Positions 56,041 through 64,000 of a stretch of 64,000 bases of DNA are shown here, piece after piece. The notes under the pieces were generated by a model. It was not told the origin of the DNA, ran no database searches, and saw nothing but the letters and a program-made list of their open reading frames with translations. This DNA is from Anthoceros angustus. Taxonomy: Eukaryota; Streptophyta; Anthocerotopsida; Anthocerotales; Anthocerotaceae. Location of the stretch: positions 1,782,723 to 1,846,722 of the forward strand of contig MU008166.1 in the NCBI GenBank assembly GCA_010909165.1. The letters run 5' to 3'. Every line of letters begins with the position of its first letter. Position 1 is the first letter of the stretch. The position numbers were made by a program, and so were the translations under genes.

Positions 56041-59034
56041 CTATCTTTCTATTGTACAGATATCAAGTGTCCAGTGTTGAGAAACCTGTAAGCAACAACC
56101 AGTGTCAAGTGTTGAGAAACCTGTAAACAACGAAGGACTCATTTTTTCAGCCACGCCGCAGTCGGCTGACTCCGACGGTGTGCCAGCTTCTGCTTTGAAA
56201 GAGCAGAGTAATTCGTCGGTACATAAATCCATGAGCACCTCCTTCATGGTTGGTCTATCTTTGGATTGGAACTTGAGACAACGGACAGCAAGTCTGCAGA
56301 CCTTCTGGATTGACTCCTTCCCATCCCTGGTGTGGAAGGTACCTGAAATGTCAGGATCAATGATCTCTGTCAGCTTACCAGCACTTATCCGGGAGACCGC
56401 GAAGTTGATGAGGCTGGCTTCCGGCCCTTCCCCTCTGGTGATATCCACCACAGCCTTCGCAGTTACCAGCTCTAGCAGCACCACCCCGAAGGCATACACA
56501 TCGCTTTTGTCTTTGAGCATGGAGCTGAGGACCGACTCCGGGTCCATGTATCCAAAGGTTCCTTGGAACGAAAGAGCTGTGATGTGGGTGGCATCTATAT
56601 TTGGAGCCAGCTTGGAGATGCCGAAATCTGCTACCTTTGCATCCAGGTTGCTGTCCAGGAGGATGTTTGCCGACTTGACATCCAGGTGGTAGACTGGTGG
56701 GTTTGCCGAGGAATGAAGGTAGTCCAGAGCATCTGCTGTCTGCACAGCAATGCGAAGGCGCTGAGTCCAGGTCAGTGAAGCCTCCCCTCTCTTCCTCCGA
56801 AGATGGTCCTGAAGTGTGCCGTTGGGGACATACTCGAATACAAGCAGTGCTGCCTTGCTGGACAGGGAGCAGCCCAAGAGGCGGACCAGGTGTCGGTGAT
56901 GCACCTGGGACAGGATCTTCACCTCGTTCAGAAACTGGCATTTGTCCTCGCTGGTTCCTACTCGATTGCTCCTCTTTATGGCCACCACGGTTCCATCGGT
57001 GAGAGTCCCAGAGTAAACTGTTCCGAATCCTCCCTGCCCGATCTGACACTTGTCTGAGAAATTGTCTGTAGCCTTTCTGAGATCCCGCAGAGACATTATA
57101 GTGGCAGTGTCCCTGTCTAGCAAGGCCGCTATCAACTCCGCATCCTGCTTGTGCTGTTTTGCGTACTTCATCCACCTCCACACGAGAAGCACACAGCTTC
57201 CAGCAGACACCACTAAGCACACAGTGCAGATCGTGAAAATCACCCAAAGACGATGTGAGCCAGCGGGAAGGTCAGAGCAAGCCTCCAGAGGGCCACCGCA
57301 AAGATCTTCGTTGCCAGCCACGACCACAACCGTGTGCTCAGGGAAGGCTGGCAGTTGTCCAGAGAGATTGTTGAAGGATACATCCAAGAATATCAAGCCT
57401 GGCATCCCGGTGAAGCTGCTGGCAACTTTTCCGCTAAGCCGATTGTGCGAAAAGTCGATGTGCTTCACGGAAGGGAGGAGACTGTCAGTGAAGGAATCCG
57501 ACGAGATATTCCCCACCAAATTGCAGTTGCTCAAATCCAGGATCTGCAGAAAATCCATTTTTCCTACTCTCGTCGGCAGCAGACTGGTTGCAAGATCGTT
57601 GTTGCCCAAACGAAGCTCCTTCAGGTTGAGATAGTGATCGAATATGCTTTGCAAGTCGTCATCACCACCTTCGATAGCGCTGTTCCAGCTCAGAGAATTC
57701 CTGCTCAGGTCCAGAACCTCGATCTGGCTCCACTGTAAAGTATCATTTGGCAGAATCGACCCGTTTAAGGAGTTCCCTTGTAGACGAAGTTGTCTCAAAT
57801 TCCGCATGAAGTTGGGATTATCGTTGTCCACAGGAATGGGTCCCTGCAGACGATTGTTGGATAAATCCAGGACAGTCAGCGTACTTAACTGAAACAGAGA
57901 GAGTGGAAGCTCTCCTTCCACTCTGCTCTGGCTGAGATCGATGATCTGCAGAAGAGGGAAACAAACATCATCAAATGACTCCAGGTCTTGGATTTCCACT
58001 GTCAAATTGTTGCCGCCCAACCGAAGCTCCACCAAGCTTTGAGATCCTTTCTCCAGCATGTTGCATATGCTTCCACTCAGGCGGTTGTTCTGAAGGCACA
58101 AGTTAACCAAGGTGCTGGACATGTTAGCAAGGCCGCTGTCAGGAATATTGCCATCTAGCTGGTTGTTGCTCAAGTCGAGATGCTGCATCGTCGGGGCTGT
58201 GGAATTCAGAGGGATGATGATCGAGCCCGTTAACGCATTCCCTGACAAGTTCAGATACGACGCCCCTAGCAACAGATCTTGAGGAATGCTGCCTGTCAGC
58301 TGGTTACCAGAAAGGTCTAGCGTAGAAGGGACATTTAGCCAGGGTCCTACGGGAAGACCGCCTGTGAAGTTGTTCGCAGCAAGATTCAAGAACGAAACCA
58401 TCGACACGTTCGAGATTCCAACTGGCAGTGGTCCCCCTAGTTGATTACCAGAAACATCCAATAGCACAAGCTGCGACCATGGCAGGGAGCTTGGAAGTCC
58501 TCCAGTGAGGTTGTTTGCATGGACATCAACCCAAATTAACTTTGCCTGCCCCGGAAAGTTCGGAAAACTTCCAGTGAGCTTGTTGCTGAAGAGATTCAGC
58601 ACCCACAGACTGGCGGGCAGGATGGGAATGGTCCCAGTCAGGAGATTCGAGTTCAGATGCAATTCCTGCAGGGACTGCAGAGAGCTGATGTTCTCTGGAA
58701 TGGCACCAGACAGGGAGTTGCCGGATAAATCCAGGACCAGAAGGCTCTTCAGAGCAGTCAGGCTACCTGGGATTGTTCCCGACAGAGAGCAGGAAGGGAG
58801 CTCCAGACGCTGGACTGCGATGGCATTTTCTTCGCAAGTCACACCATACCAGTGACAATAACTCTCGGCACTCTCATCCCAGGTGCTCAGGCGTCCTCGT
58901 GTATCAATCACATGTGCTTTGAACTGTATCAGAGTCTGGCCATCTGGAGGGAGACCCACTGCTGTACGGCACAGGCACACGAGAAACACCAACAGCATCC
59001 AGACCCAGGATGCAGTCGATGGCATTGAGTCCAT
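56041..59034 (-). CDS. LRR receptor-like kinase, intronless, non-RD
   Basis: An uninterrupted 997-codon frame. I chose the ATG at 59,034 because it is followed at once by a signal peptide (MDSMPSTASWVWMLLVFLVC, cleaved near AVG); the frame stays open 48 codons further upstream. An LRRNT-like segment with YCHWYGVTCEEN is followed by about 18-20 leucine-rich repeats (residues about 75-560). A transmembrane helix follows (WVIFTICTVCLVVSAGSCVL, about 593-615), then a kinase domain. The kinase has IGQGGFGTVYSG (about 663), the lysine in VAIKRS (about 685), YHLDVKSANILLD (about 781), ADFGISK (about 803) and GTFGYMDPE (about 825). HRD is HLD, a non-RD kinase. It should sit in the plasma membrane and sense an unknown extracellular ligand. 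The kinase resembles wall-associated-like families. The C-terminal tail carries a short direct repeat. Confidence 0.92.
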   Translation of the reverse strand: MDSMPSTASWVWMLLVFLVCLCRTAVGLPPDGQTLIQFKAHVIDTRGRLSTWDESAESYCHWYGVTCEENAIAVQRLELPSCSLSGTIPGSLTALKSLLVLDLSGNSLSGAIPENISSLQSLQELHLNSNLLTGTIPILPASLWVLNLFSNKLTGSFPNFPGQAKLIWVDVHANNLTGGLPSSLPWSQLVLLDVSGNQLGGPLPVGISNVSMVSFLNLAANNFTGGLPVGPWLNVPSTLDLSGNQLTGSIPQDLLLGASYLNLSGNALTGSIIIPLNSTAPTMQHLDLSNNQLDGNIPDSGLANMSSTLVNLCLQNNRLSGSICNMLEKGSQSLVELRLGGNNLTVEIQDLESFDDVCFPLLQIIDLSQSRVEGELPLSLFQLSTLTVLDLSNNRLQGPIPVDNDNPNFMRNLRQLRLQGNSLNGSILPNDTLQWSQIEVLDLSRNSLSWNSAIEGGDDDLQSIFDHYLNLKELRLGNNDLATSLLPTRVGKMDFLQILDLSNCNLVGNISSDSFTDSLLPSVKHIDFSHNRLSGKVASSFTGMPGLIFLDVSFNNLSGQLPAFPEHTVVVVAGNEDLCGGPLEACSDLPAGSHRLWVIFTICTVCLVVSAGSCVLLVWRWMKYAKQHKQDAELIAALLDRDTATIMSLRDLRKATDNFSDKCQIGQGGFGTVYSGTLTDGTVVAIKRSNRVGTSEDKCQFLNEVKILSQVHHRHLVRLLGCSLSSKAALLVFEYVPNGTLQDHLRRKRGEASLTWTQRLRIAVQTADALDYLHSSANPPVYHLDVKSANILLDSNLDAKVADFGISKLAPNIDATHITALSFQGTFGYMDPESVLSSMLKDKSDVYAFGVVLLELVTAKAVVDITRGEGPEASLINFAVSRISAGKLTEIIDPDISGTFHTRDGKESIQKVCRLAVRCLKFQSKDRPTMKEVLMDLCTDELLCSFKAEAGTPSESADCGVAEKMSPSLFTGFSTLDTGCCLQVSQHWTLDICTIER
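56060..56130. repeat. Short direct repeat in the kinase C-terminal tail
   Basis: AAGTGTCCAGTGTTGAGAAA and CAGTGTCAAGTGTTGAGAAA lie about 38 nt apart, both followed by CCTGTAA. They encode the tail words STLDTGCC and QHWTLD in different frames, so the last 15 or so residues of the kinase look like an addition caused by the repeat. Confidence 0.6.
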
Positions 59035-59219
59035 CTGGATGTCCAACGGCCTTCTCCAGAATGCAGCCCCAACTTTCTCAGTGTGCACTCTGCTGCAATG
59101 CTCCCCCTGAAGCAAGGCTAATATCGGTGCCGGCCATGCTACTTGTTCGGACATCCTCGACGTTCTCCCTTGCGCCACATGGCGCTGCTTCGGTCACCCC
59201 TAGGACAAAGCTGTCTCCC

Positions 59220-59605
59220 ACATCTTGGATCCCTATTCCGGTTGTTTTCACTGTGAAGCAGCAAGCTGGAGCCCTCCCTTACTTTGATGTCTTCAGGACA
59301 GCAATCTTATATTGCTTGCTTGTGTTATACGGCTTCAGCAACCAACACCTCCCATGGCGTCACCACCTGCTCTTAACCTCCACTACCTTTCCTGCTTCTC
59401 TGAACACGGTTTCTTGGATTCCACTCCATTCTGGACCAGCCCTTGCTTGTGGCTGCCATGCATACACGGTTTCATGGATTCCACTCCAATCTGGCCCTTG
59501 CTTGTGGCTGCATGTAATTGGATGCCACTCCTTTCTGGTCCATTCTTGCGGCTGCATATACTTTTTATTGCGAAAGGAGAAGCCGAATGTACGTTTTAAA
59601 GTGAG
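59220..59605. repeat. Imperfect tandem repeat of about 60 bp
   Basis: CACGGTTTC(T/A)TGGATTCCAC at 59,405 and 59,465, with a third weaker unit near 59,518 (TGGATGCCACTCC). The TCTGGNCC(A)..CTTGCTTGTGGCTGC words follow each unit. No coding function. Confidence 0.6.
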
Positions 59606-59660
59606 ATAGTTCTTTATTGAGGTGAAAAAAACGATGGGAAGAGCCCTTCCATGTGGCTAG
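59605..59660 (-). mobile_element. LINE 3' terminus (fragment)
   Basis: TTTATTGAGGTGAAAAAAAC followed by GATGGGAAGAGCCC matches the 3' end of the LINE at 25,115-25,165 and that at 62,935 (complement CACCTCAATAAA). Only the last 40-50 nt are shared; the sequence to the right is different. Confidence 0.6.
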
Positions 59661-60155
59661 GCCTAAATATCGGTTCGCCAGGGTACGGCTGGCGAACCGA
59701 CATGCCATGCCAAACAAGCCCAGATCCTCATGTTCCATCGACTCAATCAAGGCTGATTCTAGCCTGTTCAATATGTAGTTTCTCAGTGTGACCACACCAA
59801 GTAACCGCCCTCCCACCACCACTTCCTAGGACTCCCCTCTTGTGCGTGGATACTAGGCGAGGTAAGAGGAGCTCTCGCTCGCCTGACATTCGGTGCAAGG
59901 AGTCCGGTGAGGTCCTCTGGTTGAACAACATGTTCAAGCCAGCTTGGGTGAATGAGAGTATTGGCAGCCTTGTGTCCAAATGGCTTAGGCCAAATGGAGA
60001 CATTTATAAGAACGCCGTGATTAAGCATCCTGAGCTTAGATCGGTACTTAGATGGGGTGCCTAAAGGGAGTGGATGCCCTTGGTGCAAGTAGCTTAGGCA
60101 CACCATGGTACAAGTTGTCTAAGTACCACGTCCCATGACGGAAATCCGTCCTTAG
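59660..60155. other. No gene recognised
   Basis: Short frames without domains. A palindrome-like CGGTTCGCCAGGGTACGGCT/GGCGAACCG lies near 59,672-59,700. Confidence 0.4.
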
Positions 60156-60156
60156 T

Positions 60157-60436
60157 GGACTCAAATAAAATTCTTCTTCTTCTTCTTGGCATCAGCAAAG
60201 TCAGCTGTGACCAATGAACGAGATCTCCGACTAGGGCTGCCTTCACACTCCAATGTTTTGTGAGGGACATCTTCAACAACTGGAGGGTGTAAGGACGGAC
60301 TCAAATAAAATTCTTCTTCTTCTTCTTGGCATCAGCAAAGTCAGCTGTGACCAGTGAACGAGATCTCCGACTAGGGCTGCCTTCACACTCCAATGTTTTG
60401 TGAGGGACATCTTCAACAACTGGAGGGTGTGGTAGC
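60157..60436. repeat. Tandem duplication of a 140-bp unit
   Basis: GGACTCAAATAAAATTCTTC begins at 60,157 and at 60,297. The two 140-nt copies are identical except for single differences (CCAATGAACG against CCAGTGAACG). Each contains a CTTCTTCTTCTT microsatellite. Confidence 0.95.
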
Positions 60437-60439
60437 ATC

Positions 60440-60960
60440 TCAGCAGTCGATTTTTCGGCATCTGCGGCAATGAAACTTCTCAGCTTGACGATGAAGAGGA
60501 GGACAAATCCACAATGGGCACTCTACGGGAGTTGAGCAGCCTTCCTTCTTCCTCGCTTGAATCTGCAGATGGAGATCTCCAGGCAATGTCGTACAGGTGT
60601 GGATCCATCTCTTCCTGCTCGTATCAATCGGTGGTGACAGGGGGTGCCAAGCAGTTTCCTGCCATCTACGAATTTCTTCACCACCTGTAGGAGCAATCAC
60701 CTCTCCTTCTACATCAGCAGCAGTGACATCAATAGCAGCAGCGGCAATCAGCATCGGGTATCTTCTACATCATCATGGTTTGCAGCATCACCAAGGGCGG
60801 CGCCAACCACTTCTCCAGCCACAGAGGCAGGCGCGAGGGGCGCGTGCCCTCCTTTTTTCTTGTATAGACCTCCGGAGAGGTCTGTAGCAACCCTCCGATT
60901 GCCAATCCTTGGCGCGGTAGCAACCGCGCGCACGGAGAACCGCCCATGCGCGTCGCACCG
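60440..60960. other. No gene recognised
   Basis: Contains CAG/CTG-rich and AGCAGCAGC runs near 60,712-60,745. The open frames are short and without domains. Confidence 0.4.
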
Positions 60961-60974
60961 CTGCCGGGTGGAGT

Positions 60975-61205
60975 GATGGGGCCGGGCCACAGGTGGAGGA
61001 CTGCGCCTCCACACGCGCTCCAACCGTATGGCGGTGCCGCGCCTCCACACGCGCTCCAACCGTATGGCGGTGTCGTGCCTCCACACGCGCTCCAACCGTA
61101 TGGCGGTGTCGTGCCTCCACACACGTGCCATGCGGATGCTGGTCGGGCGATCCGCGCGCACACACGCTGCCGGGCCACAGGTGGAGGACTGCGCCTCCAT
61201 GCATG
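60975..61205. repeat. 36-bp tandem repeat (3-4 units) with flanking direct repeat
   Basis: Units start at 61,006, 61,042, 61,078 and 61,114 (CCTCCACACGCGCTCCAACC); the last is truncated and changes to ACACGTGCC. The array is bracketed by a direct repeat (GCCGGGCCACAGGTGGAGGA at about 60,981 and 61,169). The period of 36 keeps reading frame, but no known protein is encoded. Confidence 0.9.
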
Positions 61206-61209
61206 TCAG

Positions 61210-61740
61210 TAGGGTACCTCCTGCCCTCCTTCTCCGCCATAGCCAGATGCTTTAGCTCCTGTGCTCCCGCCATTCGCTCTCGACAACGACGGATGGCGGG
61301 GAGCAACCGTATCCACCCCCGAATACGGGCCAATTAGGGTATTTTTTATTTTTCGGGGTTTTTCCCATTTCTGAAGGGTTTTCCCCTCATATATGGGATT
61401 TCCCTTATGTCTTTTCGTAGATCCTATTTTATGATTTAATAATTATTTATTCCCTTTAATTATGGGTTAAGTTATATACTCATAACTTTCTACCTAGTGG
61501 GAGTTTGCTAGCTTATTTAGTTTCATTTTGAAGCTAATTTTTCACCCTTAATTCATAGTGAGTGGGAGTGATAAAATACGCTTTATTTAGGGCACTATTC
61601 ATAGGGCAGCTACATTAAACATTAATATCCTATTAGGGCATTAAGTGGTTACCTAATTAGTTTCTCTTAGGTAGTTAGTTGTTATATTAGTTACAATTAC
61701 TTATTGGTTACAACCACTTAATGGTTATAACCACCTTGCC
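61210..61740. other. AT-rich segment upstream of the PPR fragment
   Basis: AT-rich DNA with repeated ATTAGTT/TTACAACCACTTAATGG words (61,660-61,735). No coding region. It resembles an LTR or promoter region because it ends in a TATA box. Confidence 0.45.
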
Positions 61741-61749
61741 TATATAAAG
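61741..61749 (+). promoter_or_regulatory. TATA box upstream of the PPR fragment
   Basis: TATATAAAG lies exactly 30 nt before the ATG at 61,771, and an ATG is unlikely to be that close to a transcription start in a normal gene. It may be the promoter of an inserted repeat and not of the PPR gene. Confidence 0.5.
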
Positions 61750-61770
61750 ACATGTCCTTTCTATTATGCA

Positions 61771-62095
61771 ATGCAACAAGCTTTTGTGCAAGTGTGTGTG
61801 CGTGATTTTCATCATGCAAATCATGGGCTTGGCCAAGTGGCACTTGTTCTATATGGACAAATGGAGAAGGAAGGCCTAATTGTGGGCAATCATGTTACCT
61901 TTGCTTGCCTTCTGAAGGCCTGTGCAAAGGCAAGTGCCTTAGAGAAGGGCAGGCAGCTGCACTAGCAGATTGTGGAAAGAATACATTTGGATAACATACT
62001 TGTGGGCGCTTCCCTAGTGAACCTGTATGCCAAGTGTGGCGAATTGGAAGATGCACGCCTCGTTTTCGACAGCTGGGCCAAAACAATTCTTACAA
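61771..62095 (+). pseudogene. PPR protein fragment with one in-frame stop
   Basis: The frame reads HVTFACLLKACAKASALEKG, then RQLH, a TAG (61,963-61,965) and on in the same frame QIVERIHLDNILVGASLVNL, YAKCGELEDARLVF. This is one and a half PLS-type PPR repeats, with the stop where a Q or K codon is expected (CAG to TAG fits deamination of a methylated CHG site). After about 62,090 the sequence turns into AT-rich repeat. There is no start region or organelle transit peptide. Confidence 0.8.
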
Positions 62096-62930
62096 CGACA
62101 TTTACAATGCGCATGGCACTATGTACAAATCAATAAAGTTTTATAACATTTTACTACGTATTTGCAATGAACATTCCACATCAGCAATTTTTCCAATATA
62201 TAACCTCATAAATGACATAAATCAGGAAAAGGTTTCTTCCACAATTTTACAACGACATTTGTGACAAGCATGCCACATTAGCAATCTTCCTAATTAAAAC
62301 ATCATAAATGACATAAATAAGAAAAAGGTCTCTTCTACAATTTTACAACGATATTTGTGACAAACATGCCACATCAGCAAATAATATATTTATTCACGGA
62401 TATTAGCACATAATGACATAATTCATGAAAAAATCCGGCTTCTGCATTTTACAACCACAGTTACGACGCATGTGTCACGTCAGTAAATATACAATAAAAA
62501 TTAATAATCCAATAATATAACATAAATTCAAGAAACCATTTTACAACAATATTTTCAATGAACTTGCCACATCAGCAAATAATAAATTTATATATATATA
62601 TATTTTTAAAATGGTTTTCATTTGTTTTACAACCACAGTTACAACGCATGTGACATGTCATTAAATGAAAAAAAGATAATCCCATAACTAACATAAATCC
62701 AAATAAACATATTTACAACATCATTTGCAACGAACTTGCCAAATCAGCAAATAATAAATCTATTCATAGATATTCCCATAAATGGTATTATTCCAAAAAA
62801 TTAGGTCTTGCACAATTTACAACCACATCTACAACAAACATGGTTTATAACGTCTTTTACAAGAACCGTTTACAACATCCTTTACAAACAACTTGCCAAG
62901 TCATGATATATTCAATAAATGAGATGGAGA
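62095..62930. repeat. AT-rich degenerate satellite
   Basis: Six to eight loosely repeated units of about 100-120 nt. Each contains TTTTACAAC(G/A)(A/C)C(A/C)(T/G)TT, then CATGCCAC(A/G)T(C/T)AGCAAAT, and an ATAAATGACATAAAT-like spacer. It resembles the interior or terminal repeats of a DNA transposon, but no terminal inverted repeat was identified. Confidence 0.6.
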
Positions 62931-62934
62931 TGAT

Positions 62935-63175
62935 TTATTGAGGTGAAAGAACGATGGAAAGAGACCATCTAGGAAGGGACAACAAATGGGGACCCGGGGG
63001 TCGGAGTGAAGAGGAGCAACTGAGATCCCTACCTAAAGTGACCAACTGCACCCACAATGTCATATGCAGGTAGAATAAACGGCCTGCAAACCACAGAGGA
63101 AGAGGAAAAGGCATCACCCACCGTCGCCGCCTTATGGAGAATCGCCGTTGAGAGCGCCTGTTGAAGAGCAATAGA
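62935..63175 (-). mobile_element. LINE 3' end, second partial copy
   Basis: About 240 nt match the 3' end of the 25.1 kb LINE in order (TTATTGAGGTGAAAGAACGA, CATCTAGGA, GAAGAGGAGCAA, CACCCACAATGTCATATGCA). It is 5'-truncated at about 63,175, which is the usual outcome of LINE insertion. Confidence 0.8.
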
Positions 63176-63261
63176 ATGTAGTTTTATTAACAAATAACCC
63201 CTCTAATTTCCTAAATCAAAAAGAGTTTATGCACAATTAACTACGTCATGTACAACGAGCA

Positions 63262-63545
63262 TGCCATGTCAACAAACCCCCGTTGTAAAATCCGTGCCAA
63301 CATTCCATGTCAACAAACCCCCGTTGTAAAATCCGTGCCAACATTCCATGTCAACAAACCCCCGTTGTAAAATGCGTGCCAACATTTCATGTCAACAAAC
63401 CCCCGTTGTAAAATCCGTGCCAACATTCCATGTCAACAAACCCCCATTGTAAAATCCGTGCCAACATTCCATGTCAACAAACCCCCGTTGTAAAATCCGT
63501 GCCAACATTCCATGTCAACAAACCCCCGTTGTAAAATCCGTGTCA
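63262..63545. repeat. 41-bp tandem repeat, about 7 units
   Basis: Unit begins AACATTCCATGTCAACAAAC and ends AAATCCGTGCC; units are nearly identical (single changes such as CCGT to CCAT and CCGTGCC to GCGTGCC). It derives from the satellite words to its left (CATGCCAC, TACAACG), and so looks like a local expansion. Confidence 0.95.
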
Positions 63546-63693
63546 CATCATATTGGTTAGGAACCCTTGTTGTAAATGTTCGAAAAACTTACAACAGGGC
63601 TTTGAGCTGTAGTAAGAGTGTTGTAGTTTCTTCTAACTAAACTTAGACCCATTTGGACGCCCACCGCGATTGACTGTTAGCGGAACGTGCAAA

Positions 63694-63945
63694 GATGACA
63701 AAACACCGCAGCAAGAGTTATGTGGAGCCGCACAAGTATATTTTACTAGCCATTGATGGCATGGACCAGAAAAAGACAACGATCCCGCACATTTTGAGGT
63801 GGCTTAAGAATCTGGATGAGGAATCTCGCATTTCAGTACACGTTGTCGGTTGCATGATCCACAACTACACTCTCAAGGCCAGAGCATTTTTGCACTATTG
63901 ATGCCAATTTGACGATCAACGTGATTCAAGAAACCATTTACAACA
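63694..63945 (+). pseudogene. DUF7869-type transposase start, family 1-like, truncated
   Basis: Open frame from 63,695 reads SYVEPHKYILLAIDGMDQKK, then RWLKNLDEESRISVHVVGCM and IHNYTL. This is the same domain start as in the copies at 16.3 and 19.2 kb and closest in wording to the minus-strand family at 9 kb (HVVGCMIYNYT). It stops within the domain at TTCAAGAAACCATT (about 63,925), where it runs into satellite sequence. Confidence 0.75.
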
Positions 63946-64000
63946 ATATTTTCAATGAACTTGCCAAGTCATGATATATTCAATAAATGAGATGGAGATG
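63926..64000. repeat. Mosaic of satellite and LINE-adjacent sequence at the window edge
   Basis: The last 75 nt repeat two separate earlier places. The first part matches 62,527-62,568 (joined at TTCAAGAAACCATTT) and the second matches 62,892-62,932 (joined at ACTTGCCA), ending at GAGATGGAGATG exactly as before the LINE end at 62,935. Confidence 0.85.

Noticed and set aside
56375-57247. 290-codon minus-strand frame inside the receptor kinase
   Set aside because: Shadow frame of the kinase domain; no motif of its own.
63262-63545. CRISPR-like regular repeats
   Set aside because: The units are contiguous 41-bp tandem copies without unique spacers, in a eukaryotic context.

Overview
This window looks like nuclear DNA of a land plant, most likely a seed-free one (fern or lycophyte grade). 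The organism is inferred from style, not proven. The intron-bearing GH3 beta-xylosidase, the KIN-12-type kinesin, the LRR receptor kinase and the abundant PPR debris (the DVVTWNALISGYAKCG style) are plant-like. The Copia, LINE and DUF7869-type elements are typical of large, repeat-rich plant genomes. There are no bacterial operons, no rRNA genes and no CRISPR array.

Layout. 1-6.9 kb: two Copia retrotransposon fragments, each preceded by a GC-rich low-complexity block; the second runs from the end of gag through RNase H to a 3' LTR with a TATA box. 6.9-9.5 kb: a LINE C-terminal zinc-knuckle fragment and a minus-strand DUF7869-type transposase relic. 9.5-15.5 kb: mostly unrecognised sequence with one tandemly duplicated segment and one possible unknown gene. 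15.5-24.3 kb: three successive copies of a second DUF7869-type element. 24.6-25.0 kb: a minisatellite. 25.1-29.8 kb: a minus-strand LINE present as two tandem copies. 30.2-31.0 kb: an extremely C-rich repeat. 31.6-46.7 kb: an unusual mosaic built from repeated pieces of the 3' half of a beta-xylosidase gene and of its PPR-derived flank. 46.7-48.5 kb: the intact 5' half of that gene (minus strand). 48.9 kb: a tRNA-Asp-like sequence. 49.2-50.6 kb: decayed PPR sequence. 50.9-52.4 kb: a broken F-box/kelch-like gene next to a Copia RT fragment. 53.4-55.5 kb: a decayed kinesin-12 gene. 56.0-59.0 kb: an intact intronless LRR receptor-like kinase (minus strand). 59.2-64 kb: tandem repeats, LINE 3' ends, a PPR fragment and the start of another DUF7869-type element.

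The best host gene is the LRR receptor kinase. The GH3 gene has a clean 5' half (signal peptide, five recognisable exons, catalytic SDCD motif), but its 3' half is re-used many times.

Two window-wide signals deserve most attention. (1) At many places the sequence jumps back to an earlier part of the same locus at short shared words (about 4-14 nt), giving tandem or mosaic copies of the GH3 gene, the DUF7869 element, the LINE and the satellite at the right edge. This is either microhomology-mediated template switching in the genome or a systematic construction error in the assembly. (2) The transposon-rich left part is strongly depleted in CTG/CAG, and paralogous copies often show CG where another copy shows CTG or CAG. 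That fits base-calling errors at CHG-methylated cytosines, so many transposon frameshifts here may not be real.
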